Shown one piece after another: positions 33,453 through 45,286 of a DNA stretch of 64,000 bases. Under the pieces are notes generated by a model. The model was not told the DNA's origin. It searched no databases and was given only the letters and a program-made list of their open reading frames with translations. Each line of letters starts with the position of its first letter. The first letter of the stretch is position 1. The stretch is from Solenopsis invicta. Lineage: Eukaryota; Arthropoda; Insecta; Hymenoptera; Formicidae. Location of the stretch: assembly GCF_016802725.1 (NCBI RefSeq), contig NC_052666.1, positions 10,867,375 to 10,931,374 on the forward strand, in the 5' to 3' direction. A program made the position numbers and the translations under genes.

Positions 33453-34710
33453 TTATATGTATGGATATTGGTAGCAATAAGTACTACCGTATCCATATGT
33501 ATATGTTGGCGTTGGCGGCGGCGGTGGTGACGGCATTTGCATCGTCGTCGGCGGCGGCGGTGGCAGCATTGGCATTGGCACTTGCATCGGCGGCCGAAGA
33601 GGCGGTGCTGCGTATGCTGGAGAAACGTACGCTTGATACGCGTATCCTCCAGCATACATCCGCCTCCTTTCTTTCTGTATTGCACGCCGCACCATTTGAT
33701 TAACTTGCTGCAACAAAAAAAATGTATTTTATCAATATATATGAAAATATATAAACAGATCCAGATAGCGAACTGTCATTTATACATCAAAATGTATATG
33801 TCATTTTGATATAAAACTTAATGTGCTAAATGGACGGACATACAGTACAAACATTTATATAAATGTCTATAAATTACTTACATTTTTATTTAGAAAGCCT
33901 CTTCTTCCTCTTCCGCCTCCTCTTCCTCCTTCTCTTCCTCCTTCTCTTCCTCCTCCTCTTTCTTCTCCATGTGAGAAAGGTGTTCGAGGAGGGGTACAGT
34001 CGTTTTTTTCGCGCGTGGCGCCGTCGCTTTTCGCTGTAACAAGAAAAAGAAAACAATAAATAATTACATATTTTGCCTGCTCTACACTGTCCAACCATAA
34101 TTTGTTCCTTGGCATTCGTTCCTCGCAGGGCAAGAGAAACACGAAGTATAACCAGCAGCTGATTGAAATATCGACCTAATTATTGATGGGTACAAAATAG
34201 TTGCTCGATCGAGAAAAATTCATGTATTCCTTACACCGTGAGGAGCGCCCCAAGGAACGAGTCGTCGGGCAATATACAATTATCACTCACTCACTCGCTC
34301 GCTCGCTCGCTCGCTCGCTCGCTCGCTCGCTCACTCACTCACTCACTCACTCACTCACTCACTCACTCACTCACTCACTCACTCACTCACTCACTCACTC
34401 ACTCACTCACTCACTCACTCACTCACTCACTCACTCACTCACTCACTCACTCACTCACTCACTCACTCACTCACTCACTCACTCAATCACTCAATCACTC
34501 AATCACTCAATCACTCAATCACTCACTCAATCACTCAATCACTCAATCACTCACTCAATCACTTACTCACTCACTCACTCACTCACTCATTCTCTCTCTC
34601 TCTCTCCTCTCTCTTTTCTTCTCTTCTCTCTCTCATCTTAATAATGATTATCTTTAAAAATGTATTTTGCACTTGAGGGGATCTTATCCCAGAGCGCGGA
34701 ATAAATACTG

Positions 34711-34749
<39 letters not shown>

Positions 34750-34819
34750 TGTGTGTGTGTGTGTGTGTGTTATAAATTTTTATTATATAATACTTACATT
34801 TGCGAGGAATTCTTGACAT
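33453..34819 (-). CDS. Three-exon RGG/proline/tyrosine-rich protein
   Basis: I do not recognise the gene, but the model is coherent: exon 1 34819-34798 (ATG start, donor gtaagt), exon 2 34033-33882 (acceptor cttgttacag, donor gtaagt), exon 3 33707-33453 (acceptor ttttgttgcag, stop TAA). The three join in frame to 142 residues. Residues 1-25 are basic; 28-55 form a Gly-Arg box of repeated GGR units; 59-75 form a basic helix (QMVRRAIQKERRRMY); the rest is rich in Pro, Met and Tyr with a poly-Pro run and a YTYGYGSTY tail. RGG boxes bind RNA and are arginine-methylated in known proteins. A second, upstream ATG is possible but joins out of frame. It may be an orphan host gene. Confidence 0.5.
34284..34590. 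repeat. ACTC/ATCACTC tetranucleotide array
   Basis: About 300 bp of CACT units starting with CGCT variants and ending with ATCACTCA variants. It lies in intron 1 of the RGG gene; long frames in it are artefacts. Confidence 0.95.
34712..34771. repeat. CT then GT dinucleotide runs
   Basis: About 17 CT units followed by about 12 GT units, inside intron 1 of the RGG gene. Confidence 0.95.
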
Positions 34820-34849
34820 TTTTGCCCTTCTCACTGTAACTGGACATTT

Positions 34850-37669
34850 TTAGAAATCACGCGGCGAAGTCTATCACAGATCATATAAATAAATAGATAA
34901 CTAACTCCCGTAGTTTGCTTTGGAATAGCATTTTGAACGCCACCTAGGCAAATATACCTAAACAAACTAATATTCAATATGGACGATCTCTAATACAATA
35001 TATTTACTAACAATAGTAAAATTTAAAAAATAAATACAAAAGTTGTAATTATAAAATCATAAACTGAAAAATAAATCATTACATTGGTCATATCATTAGT
35101 TTAATTAAAGTATGATAGAGATATTATAGTTGTTAAATTTCTCCAATTTGAGTTTCTCCATGGTAGCATGTCGAATCGTGTCTTCTCTCTCGACCCAGCG
35201 TCGAGCGGATAAGATGCGTTATTGAAACGTTCCCCACTACTGTCTGCCCGCATCCCGACCTCCGCTGCGCTGCTGCGAAATACGTACGTGCGCAGCTTCG
35301 CGTGTGTGCGCCAGGCGAGCATCAGCGCGGAGGGACACCATTTTTGCCGTTGCGTGCACATGTAAAAAAAATATTTAAGAAGATATATGAACAGAATGTC
35401 CGGTAGTGACCGCCGCATCTTTCGTGGACTGATACAGCAAGTAAATTGAAAAAAGAGTACTCTACTATTTTGCATAACTTGCAATACTAATGAAATAGGT
35501 ATTAATTATTGAAAATCAACGACTTAGCCCGACCTGTCGCTAAATGTAAACGTGCTGCGAGATAAACTGCTCGGCGCTGCGAGCCATGCGGGAAATTATT
35601 TATTACAAACAATAGATATCTACATAAGCGGTGCGGTGTCGCTTGAAGAAAACAACCCGCATGTCTAGCAACAATCATTACTGAATGTATCTCATCGCGC
35701 ATTGGAATTGCGGATAGGCGTGGCAGATCCGACAACCTTTAATAAATAATATCTTGTTAACTATTGCGAATTTTGTAAAATAATACATAATTTTTTTGCT
35801 ACATATATTGTGGACGTGCGTGCAAACACACACACACACACACACACACAGTACATCTTGAAAAATTCCGGAATAATAAATATGAAAAAAAAACTTTATT
35901 ATGAAAGATAATTTTAGACAAAAGTTATATTGTAAAGGTAGACTAATAATGATAAAATTACATTTTGAAAAAATCAACTTTTCACGTTGATAAAATGATC
36001 ATGGGTATTTATTATATAAAATTACATAATTGTTTCATAACATGATTTCTCCAGTTGTTCTGCATCTAACAAAAATAGAGAAATAAGTCAATAGTTTATG
36101 AGATATTTTATATTTTATTTTGATATGAACAGCTTATTTTAATATTAAATAAATTATTTTTTAATACACATACATTTTCTTTTCAATGTACTCTATGTAG
36201 AATAATTACTTCTTACTAGAGAAATTATAAAAAATTTTGAAGAAAAACTTTTTCTCCGGTTTTTCTTGCCGTGTTTTTCTGATTTTTTTTTCTTTTAAGA
36301 TAATGTCATCTCTGTTATTCTTTATATCAATTGTTAAAAAAATTGTTTACATTTAAGAGTTCTAATAAGTAAATAATACATCAATAAGATTTGTTTTCAT
36401 AATTACACTTGTATAGTATTACTTGGGAAAAAGAAAAAATCTACAATTTTATTTTTTGAAAATAAAAAACACGAATATTTCATTATTATAATTTTCTTTG
36501 TATTTTCGAAAAAAACAACAAATTTTTTTCTTAATTTTATTTTGCGGAAAAATTAAAAATACTAATTATACTTATAATCATTCGCGCCTCAGCTGTACCT
36601 GCTATCTCATGACAACAGGAATTTTTAACTCGGTTTCTTTGTTGCGACGATAATACTCTCCGCTTTAACATCGCATCTCATGATGCCGCCAAAAATATTA
36701 ACTAAAAGAGCGTGAAACTAAGAAACAGAGAATACATGTAAATTTATTTTATTGATTTGTTGGTTTCATTGATGGTTTCATATTATATTACAAAATCACT
36801 AAACTAAAACCAATAACACATTCAAATAAACTTATCAAGTATGCTTGTCAAATTAATCGGAATGTGTGTATCGTATTTGCGATAACTGAAGTTTTGTCAT
36901 CTAGACATTCCAATAAACTTGACAAGTATGCTTGTGCAAGACTGTACATGCAGTAATTATGTGAAACACTGTATATATATATGTATATACTATGTATAAT
37001 AATTAGAAGAATCATTATAAAATAAAAGTGAACAATAATGTAATTTTATTTTAAAAAGTAGCCATGATCTTTATCTGATTTGAAAAATTCTACTATTATT
37101 GGTTTCTCTATAAATATACAACTTTTATGTGAAACATTTTTCTTGATGATGCTTTTTTCCGAAATATTTCATCGTTCCGATACTTTTGAGAAATACGTTA
37201 AATAAAAATATATATATTTTTTTTTCAAACTTTTATATAGAATCTTCTCAATTTGTATAAATAATTGTTCTCTGTAAAGTTTGAGACCAATTAGTAAATA
37301 TTAACGTAATCTAAACTTCACGTGAAAATTCAAATTCAAAATAATTGTACAAGTGTCATAACTTGTTTTCAAAAATATTAGACTTATATCATGAGTATTG
37401 TAAAAACTAGCCAAGACATAGCTGTCGGGAGATATTAAATAAATTATAAATCCTTTGCAGTCTATATAGTTAAATATTGTATTATTTAATATAATACCAA
37501 GGATTTAGATGTAATTATAAAAGCTAGTTCAAGAAGTATTACATTTTACATTAATAAAATAAATAAAACGGTTCTACAAAATATACAGATAATATACAAC
37601 TTTGTCATAATCGTTACATAATTCATATAAACTGATTAACAAAAACATTAAAAATTTCATTATTTTTTA
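34850..37669. other. Mostly AT-rich non-coding stretch
   Basis: No gene recognised. A GC-rich, CpG-containing patch at about 35160-35360 could be promoter or degraded transposon. A CA repeat lies at 35826-35850. A direct repeat related to aaacttgacaagtatgcttg occurs near 36830 and 36915. The remainder is AT-rich without structure that I can support. Confidence 0.5.
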
Positions 37670-37709
37670 CAAATTTAAACTCAATGAGGCCCGGGTAAAT
37701 CTTTACAAA

Positions 37710-40308
37710 TGTTACGTCCAGGGTTAAAGAAGGGTAGACAAGATATAGAGGGAGAAGGGAGGGACGTAACAATTCGAGAGTGTGCACGTGCGGCACGGGA
37801 GACCGCGTCGACAACCCGGGATATAGGTCAGTAGGGCCCGCAGCGGGAGGCCCCAATGGCAAAATATCTGGGATGCTTCGCGTCCCTTGGTCCTATTTTG
37901 AGGCAACAAACTTAATTGCTTTACCTCGGGATTGGACCTAGTGCTTATCTTGTAAGAGCGAGGGATGGTGGTAGTGGTTATGAAATTAGCACCAATTAAT
38001 TATTGTACCTGGTTTATTTTAATCAGTAGTAAATAAGAATACAATTTGTTTATTTTGAAAAATGATTTATATTCATAAAAAAAAACAACGGTTTAAACTA
38101 AAGGCTCTATAATTTTTAAGTTAACTTGGGCAGCGATGTTATTTATTTGTTCCTCTATGGCTTTGAGGCGGCGGATTCGGCGATTGTGGCGACTCCGGTG
38201 CCGCCTCACGGCTGCTCGGGACTTATATTCGTGGATTCGGGGAATATTATCATTATTTACAAAAAAAACAAAACAAAACTCCGTTTCTCTCTATGTTTAT
38301 CGAAAGGTTGGAGTTTAAACACTCCTTCGGGTTAACCCGAACAGGGTTCGAGTGAAACTAGAGAAAGAGATTGAAGTTTAAAAAGGTTCGAGTGAGTCTA
38401 GGAAGAAAGAAATTCTTACGAGTGAAACAGAAGTAATAAAGAGATTCTTCCGGATCTCCTCTTGTGAGTAAATCCCAAGAGGAAAGAAAAGTTAGTAATA
38501 AAAAGATTCTTCCGGATCTCCTCTTGTGAGTAAATCCCAAGAAGAAGGAAAATTAGTAAAAAAAGATTCTTCCGGATCTCCTCTTGTGAGTAAATCCCAA
38601 GAAGAAGGAAAAATTAGTAATAAAAAGATTCTTCCGGATCTCCTCTTGTGAGTAAATCCCAAGAAGAAGGAAAAATTAGTAATAAAAAGATTCTTCCGGA
38701 TCTCCTCTTGTGAGTAAATCCCAAGAAGAAGGAAAAATTAGTAATAAAAAGATTCTTCCGGATCTCCTCTTGTGAGTAAATCCCAAGAAGAAGGAAAAAT
38801 TAGTAATAAAAAGATTCTTCCGGATCTCCTCTTGTGAGTAAATCCCAAGAAGAAGGAAATTTAGTGAAAAAGATTCTTCCGGATCTCCTCTTGTGAGTAA
38901 ATCCCAAGAAGAAGGAAAAATTAGTAATAAAAAGATTCTTCCGGATCTCCTCTTGTGAGTAAATCCCAAGAAGAAGGAAATTTAGTGAAAAAGATTCTTC
39001 CGGATCTCCTCTTGTGAGTAAATCCCAAGAAGAAGGAAAAATTAGTAATAAAAAGATTCTTCCGGATCTCCTCTTGTGAGTAAATCCCAAGAAGAAGGAA
39101 AATTAGTAAAAAAAAGACTCTTCCGGATCTCCTCTTGTGAGTAAATCCCAAGAAGAAGAAAAAATTAGTAATAAAAAGATTCTTCCGGATCTCCTCTCGT
39201 GAGTAAATCCCAAGAAGGAAAAATTAGTAATAAAAAGATTCTTCCGGATCTCCTCTCGCGAGTAAATCCCAAGAAGAAGGAAAAATTAGTAATAAAAAGA
39301 TTCTTCCGGATCTCCTCTTGTGAGTAAATCCCAAGAAGAAGGAAAAATTAGTAATAAAAAGATTCTTCCGGATCTCCTCTTGTGAGTAAATCCCAAGAAG
39401 AAGGAAAAATTAGTAATAAAAAGATTCTTCCGGATCTCCTCTTGTGAGTAAATCCCAAGAAGAAGGAAATTTAGTGAAAAAGATTCTTCCGGATCTCCTC
39501 TTGTGAGTAAATCCCAAGAAGAAGGAAAAATTAGTAATAAAAAGATTCTTCCGGATCTCCTCTTGTGAGTAAATCCCAAGAAGAAGGAAAATTAGTAAAA
39601 AAAAGATTCTTCCGGATCTCCTCTTGTGAGTAAATCCCAAGAAGAAGGAAAAATTAGTAATAAAAAGATTCTTCCGGATCTCCTCTTGTGAGTAAATCCC
39701 AAGAAGAAGGAAAAATTAGTAATAAAAAGATTCTTCCGGATCTCCTCTCGCGAGTAAATCCCAAGAAGAAGGAAAAATTAGTAATAAAAAGATTCTTCCG
39801 GATCTCCTCTTGTGAGTAAATCCCAAGAAGAAGGAAAAATTAGTAATAAAATGATTCTTCCGGATCTCCTCTCGCGAGTAAATCCCAAGAAGAAGGAAAA
39901 ATTAGTAATAAAAAGATTCTTCCGGATCTCCTCTTATGAGTAAATCCCAAGAAGAAGGAAAAATTAGTAATAAAAGGATTCTTCCGGATCTCCTCTTATG
40001 AGTAAATCCCAAGAAGAAGGAAAAATTAGTAATAAAAAGATTCTTCCGGATCTCCTCTCGCGAGTAAATCCCAAGAAGAAGGAAAAATTAGTAATAAAAA
40101 GATTCTTCCGGATCTCCTCTTATGAGTAAATCCCAAGAAGAAGGAAAAATTAGTAATAAAAAGATTCTTCCGGATCTCCTCTCGCGAGGAAATCCCAAGA
40201 AGAAGGAAAAATTAGTAATAAAAAGATTCTTCCGGATCTCCTCTCGCGAGTAAATCCCAAGAAGAAGGAAAATGTTGCAAAGAGAGAAGAAGAGAGAGAG
40301 AGAGAGAA

Positions 40309-40363
<55 letters not shown>

Positions 40364-41252
40364 GAGAGGGGAGAGTAATAAGTTTAATGAATATATTATA
40401 TTTATTACAAAAATCCTTCGCAAAGAGAGAAAAGGTGTTCAAAAAAAATCAAGAGCGGAAATAAACTAGGTGATTAATTCTGGACTTACTACTTGCTGAA
40501 TGTGTGAATGTCGGTGATAGTGAATGGAATACTCTCGGAGTCGCAGGCCTCCAAACTGGGCCGTACTCAGCGGGAGATGGTCCGGTCGGAGGGATTGCGC
40601 GTGCGATGGACAGTGGTCTGCAGATCCCAAGCAAAGACGTTTCGAATGGCACTTTTTCCTTTCGACCGAGACTTGCACTCCGTATGAGTTTAAAGGCCGC
40701 GATCCGAGAGTCGCAGAACTCGAGCATACAAGATGCCACGGAACTGCGATTTGGAATGATCAAGACTAGACTGCGCGCTCCGCTGGAAAACGCGCCTATT
40801 TATACAAATTTTCGTCTATGATTCCCTTTGTCCCATCGAGGGCCGTGTGCACCACTTTATTCATTAATACACCCACGTGCAATATTTACTTTTACGACTT
40901 TTTAATATTCCTCGGTAATTGTTATCCGAGGAAGCGGCAGGTTTGACAATTGAACTCTCAGAAGCATTAAATGTCAAAAAATTCTTTGATTTGTTGCTAT
41001 GCGGGTGTCGGGCATCAGAACTCAAAGGGATGCACACGTGCGTCTTCCAGATCCCTGATTTTACTATCTTGAGTGTTTCCGGTATCGAGCAACGGTGTCA
41101 CCTCAGATCTCCTCAATTGATGAATTTATAACTACTTAATTTCCGACATCCGGTTATTGCCGTGGATCGGGGTGAGATCACCGTCGCTCGCCCGTTAATT
41201 AGAATATCCGTTGGTTGCGAAGGAAAGAATCGTTACTCCGCAGGACGTAACA
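37710..41252 (-). repeat. 3' LTR (3543 bp)
   Basis: Begins and ends with the 10-bp inverted TGTTACGTCC/GGACGTAACA. Nearly identical to 54553-57545 except for nine additional 61-bp repeat units and a deletion of about 20 bp near 41163 relative to the other LTR. Confidence 0.92.
38444..40270 (-). repeat. 61-bp tandem array in 3' LTR, about 30 units
   Basis: Units of 58-62 bp built around cttccggatctcctcttgtg and gagtaaatcccaagaagaag, with head-to-tail spacing and few mismatches; variant units carry tcgcgag or ttatgag in place of ttgtgag. There are no unique spacers, so it is not CRISPR-like. On the sense strand each unit contains CCGGAAG, an ETS-family core. Confidence 0.95.
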
Positions 41253-41258
41253 CCCCCC
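41253..41258 (-). promoter_or_regulatory. Polypurine tract (short)
   Basis: GGGGGG on the sense strand directly upstream of the 3' LTR. It is short for a plus-strand primer and is preceded by AAGCC. Confidence 0.5.
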
Positions 41259-41986
41259 GGCTTAGACAAATGTTGGGGATGTACAACATTTGCAAAGAGA
41301 TTTGATTCCTTTCCTTCGACAACTATTAATTCTTATATTGAAGAGGGAAGATCTATATCTAAATGCGCTCAGGTGTGCGTTGTGAGTTATATAGAAATAG
41401 GAAAGAAAAGGGCGACCTCCAGATCCCCTTCCCTTTTTTTTCTTTCGTATTCCTGGTTATTTATTTGTTTAGTGTTATTTACTTAACTACCAGCGCCGCG
41501 TTTATAATATAAAAATTCTTATTTTCGGTAAGGTTTTACATAATTCCCTGATAGATGCAAGGCATATATATATATATTCTTATAAAAATATTTGCATAAT
41601 ATATAATAAAGGTTTCCCCTCTTTTTTTTTTTAATAATAATAATATTTTTTATAAGGATTTTTTTTTTTTTTTTTTTGCATTTCTTACATATTTATATAT
41701 TTATCCCTTTATTCTTCTCTATATATGTGGGTGAAAACAGGAAGGACAAAGAATCTTTTCTATTTCCTTCGTGTTCCCAAACACTTATTTATTTATTAGC
41801 ACTCGTTTAATTATCTAAACGTTTAAGGTACTTACACAAGTTAGAGTTCTATATTATTTCAACGGAAGATATACGAGTATATATATAAATATGTGTTTTA
41901 CAATTACACACTCTGTAAAGAAAAATCAATAAAAAAAATTTTTTTTTTTTTTTTTTGTTATTAATTTATATTATTTGTTGATAGAA

Positions 41987-42037
<51 letters not shown>

Positions 42038-42701
42038 ATACATAATTTTCTTCTTCATTTTTTCATTTTTATTCTACTATATGCGTTTAATTATATATAT
42101 ATGTATATTTATATATACGTATGCGTATCCTACGTGTGAGTAATGACGGAAAGAAAAGGCAAATTTAAATCTCTTTTCTTTTCTTCGTGTGATATACCTA
42201 TTGGTCTATCGAATACTTATTGGTCTATCGAATACTTATTGGTCTATCGCTAGCTGCTTAATTGTTTATTGTTAGTTATCTTAGTATTTAAGATGCTTAT
42301 ATAGAATTAAGGTCCCTACGTTATTTTGAGTAGAATATATATATTAAAACGATTTTTTTCTTTTTATATATATATATATATATTATTGTTTTATGAATAT
42401 GTATGTTTATGATTATGCATATACTCTTCTCTTTATTCCTAATTGTAAAGACATGGAAGAAAAGGTAAATTTCTATTATTATTTTTTCTTCTATGCTTCT
42501 GATTGCTTATTTGTCCCCTATTAATTATCTAAACTACCGAGGTTACGCCTGCGGTGTTAGGTGTTATGTTATCTTTGGTAAAATATACGTTTATAGTTAT
42601 CTTTGGCACAAGGTTTACCTATTTCTCTCTTTCTTTCTTGTACTGATATGTGGAACACTACTTGATCGCGGTTAACAGCAGGGGAGAATCATTCATCTGG
42701 T
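41259..42701 (-). other. AT-rich 3' untranslated region of the retroelement
   Basis: No coding frame supported. It contains poly-T and AT runs (for example 41990-42031) and, at about 42196-42250, three tandem copies of a 21-bp unit tattggtctatcgaatactt. It separates the last accessory ORF from the polypurine run. Confidence 0.6.
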
Positions 42702-43127
42702 CTAACCGGGTCTATGATACCTTTGTTGACCAATAGAGGGGTACCCCCATCCCATTTTCAGGCCCACGATGTCTGCGTATTCGAATGTATTGAGGCACTC
42801 CTGACATTCTTCAATATCCCTGTATCTCAGCATTACCTGCAGGCAGCTGGTGCATTTGTCCTGGTTGTGGAGAAAATCCATGTGAGCCAGGAGGTGTGCT
42901 GAGACAGCCGCGTATTTTCTTTGTTGGTCGAATGTCATCGCCAGGTAGCAACCTTCACATATTTTTTTATAACTGATGAATCGTTGATATATCGGGCATC
43001 CTCTCAATGTAGTGACGCATCGGAGTTTTCCCATGAGTATGACAGTGCTCAGACAACGTGATGAAAATTTTTCTTCTTCTTCTCGTCCCTTTTTTCCCCA
43101 GCAGAAGTTGCGAATTGCAGACATCAT
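42702..43127 (-). CDS. Accessory ORF 4: Cys/His-rich domain protein
   Basis: 141 residues from the ATG pair at 43127. A good acceptor (cttgatcgattgcag) ends at 43143, so upstream codons in the frame are probably not translated. A basic then acidic N-terminus (GKKGREEEEKF) is followed by the shared domain: KLRCVTTLRG, ICEGCY, KYAAVSAHLLAH, KCTSC, ECQEC and MGWGYPSI. All predicted ligand positions are kept. It is the last gene before the 3' LTR. Confidence 0.7.
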   Translation of the reverse strand: MMSAIRNFCWGKKGREEEEKFSSRCLSTVILMGKLRCVTTLRGCPIYQRFISYKKICEGCYLAMTFDQQRKYAAVSAHLLAHMDFLHNQDKCTSCLQVMLRYRDIEECQECLNTFEYADIVGLKMGWGYPSIGQQRYHRPG

Positions 43128-43357
43128 TTGCGTATACGTATGCTGCAATCGATCAAGTAGTGAATAGATGTATACAGATAAAAGGAACAGAGGAAGATTT
43201 TTCCTCGTGCTTATGCTCCTTATGCTCAACTTATGCTCAACCTTATGCTCAAATACAGGTGACGATCAGTTCAGTAATTTTTGAGATTTTTTTTTTTTTT
43301 TTTTTTGCAATCTTATTTTTCCCTTAGTATTATACGTAACACTACGCTTGCGTAATC

Positions 43358-43735
43358 TTAAGTTTCCCTTGAGGAAATGGCTACAGGTATGCCGTGGCCG
43401 GCATTTAGGAGTGTTCTGTCGGCGTGGTCGAATCGTTCTAGACAATCTTGACAAGATTTGGCCATTCTAACCATTACCATTATTTCGTGACATATAGCGC
43501 AACGGTTTTGATGCACGGCGTTTACATGGATTAGATGGTGCCTAAATAGACGAGTATATCTGAGTTTCACGACGGGTGTCAGAACTACGTAGCATTTGCT
43601 GCAAAATTTTGAATAATCATCAAGTTGTTGAAATACTCTCAAGTTTCCTAAGCTGGTGACACACCGGAGATCGCTCAGATATAGATAGTCTTCCCAGAAC
43701 AACTCGGCCCAGTGGAGGCTGAAGGACTCCCGCAT
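43358..43735 (-). CDS. Accessory ORF 3: Cys/His-rich domain protein
   Basis: 125 residues. The acceptor ttttcaattacag lies 8 nt upstream; a first ATG is followed at once by TAA, so the second ATG at 43735 is taken. Pattern: DLRC, then FCSKCY, a helix with HHLIH and a further H, RCAICH, SCQDC, and a terminal AGHGIPVAI. Eight or more Cys/His ligands suggest two bound zinc ions, in a RING-like or treble-clef-like fold I cannot name. It resembles the C-terminus of accessory ORF 2 and accessory ORF 4. Function unknown. Confidence 0.7.
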   Translation of the reverse strand: MRESFSLHWAELFWEDYLYLSDLRCVTSLGNLRVFQQLDDYSKFCSKCYVVLTPVVKLRYTRLFRHHLIHVNAVHQNRCAICHEIMVMVRMAKSCQDCLERFDHADRTLLNAGHGIPVAISSRET

Positions 43736-44008
43736 GTTACATGCTGTAATTGAAAATTCATCGATTGAGTTATATATTTAATTACTACTACATATATATA
43801 TATACATATATATATATTTTTTTTTTTATTATTATTATTATTCGGGGATAAGGTATTCGATGAATTTCCTTAATTGGGAGGTTCTTCCCCCTCCCTGAGT
43901 ATTTAGTTCTGTTGTACTATCTTTGACATAGTTGATGGACATTAATTTTTTGCTTCTGTTCCTGATGGTATAAAGAAATATGTAGTTGCTTATAATGTTA
44001 ACGCGGTA

Positions 44009-45096
44009 TTAAAAATTTGTAGATGTCTCGCCCTCTCGATGGTTGCTGGAGTTCTCTCGATGATTGTTGTAGTCCTCAGGTGTGATTGCGATGGCTATTC
44101 CCCATCCTTGGTCTAAGCGTTTTTTGAAGGCACGTTGATATCCCGTAGTGCATCCTTTACAGCTGCTTGTCGGTCTGATGTTTATCATCCTTCCTTTGCA
44201 AATTGTGCATTTGTCTCTGTGCTCTACTGATCTCCTATGGAGTGCGGGAACAGCGGTGTATATTTTGATTTTTGATCAGCCGCCATTTTCTGGTAACAGT
44301 CGCTGCAGAACAGTTGTAAGTTGTCGAGGTTCATATAGATTGGTCGTCCTTCTAACAGGGCGATGCATCGAAGTTCCTCTCTCAGGTATCGATTATTTCG
44401 TGAATTGTGGCTTACGGTCTGGCTCCACGTGGTGATCCATGGATCTTCGCGACTCATTGGTGCTTCGACCGCTGGGACGGATCGAATATCGTCGCAATGT
44501 TCACCATGTCCTAGCAATATCATTATTTCCTTTATTTTGATTTCACCTTTGTTTTCACCCCTTAATCGTAGTTCAACAAGGGCTACTTCATCCCTTAGAG
44601 TTCCCAATATGTTGATCCATCCTTCTTGCTTTTCGATTATTGCTTTGATTGCCTTTTTTGCTCTTGGTGACCATGGTCCTCCAGAGGTTGATTTTAGGTA
44701 AGCCAGTCCGCAAGGTACTCCTTGCCATGGTAGTGTTTTGAATCTATTTTCTAGCGTGTAGATTTCTGTGGGTCGTCTTCGGACGATGCGTCCCCAATCT
44801 AACAGGGCTACAGTTACTTTACCATTTTCTTCGATTCCATCTGTAATGATTCCTCTTTTCCATTTTTGTCCTTCTCGTGTAACTACTGGTTCTCCGCTTA
44901 TTGCGTAATCAATTATAGGTTGTAACAACTGTGCCTTTCGGCTCGTCTTTTTATTTAAGTCTCTTTGCATTTTTTTAAAATCCTTCCGCATGTCCTTCAG
45001 ATGTATCCAGAATCGAGTGGGTGAGTCTACCTTTACCACTTCGACCGCTTGTGGGTTCTCAGTCAGCAGTCTTGGGTTAGTGCGTTCGATTTGCAT
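44009..45096 (-). pseudogene. Accessory ORF 2: Tudor domain plus Cys/His domain, one frameshift
   Basis: Starts two bases after a ttctcttatag acceptor. Residues 17-200 repeat the extended Tudor pattern of accessory ORF 1 (FWIHLKD, KWKRGIITDGIEENG, LLDWGRIV, IPC-like GVPCGLAYL, IMILLGHGE), so the two are duplicates. Residues from about 240 begin the Cys/His domain shared with accessory ORFs 3 and 4 (ELRCIALLEG, FCSDCY). Near 44262 a one-base change ends this frame at 44224; the remaining Cys pairs (KCTICK, SCKGC) continue in the next frame to a stop at 44009. It is either a mutated copy or, less likely, a programmed shift. It is the only copy linking the two domain types. Confidence 0.75.
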
Positions 45097-45286
45097 ATCT
45101 ATAAGAGAATGGTAGCAGACCTTTTAGCCTTAAGAATGCACATATTAATTGCAAGATATGTATATACGTGTATATATTTTTATTATGTGAGTAAATATTG
45201 GTGAGTATTTTATAAGATAGTTACTTGATTATTATTAGATTATTGGTTTTCTACCTAACCAACTTTATTATTACTACATCTATGCT

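Noticed and set aside
34201..34657. Frames encoding Thr-His-Ser-Leu repeats
   Set aside because: Artefacts of the ACTC tetranucleotide array.
38444..40270. CRISPR-like regular repeat array
   Set aside because: Repeats are directly head-to-tail without unique spacers, in a eukaryotic LTR.
38358..40442. Many frames with a periodic GFTHKRRSGRIF-type peptide
   Set aside because: The 61-bp unit is not a multiple of three and cycles through frames; start and stop positions follow the repeat, so no protein is implied.
42702..43229. Longer version of accessory ORF 4 starting at 43229
   Set aside because: The upstream codons look like untranslated AT-rich leader and a good splice acceptor lies at 43143, just before the ATG pair at 43127.
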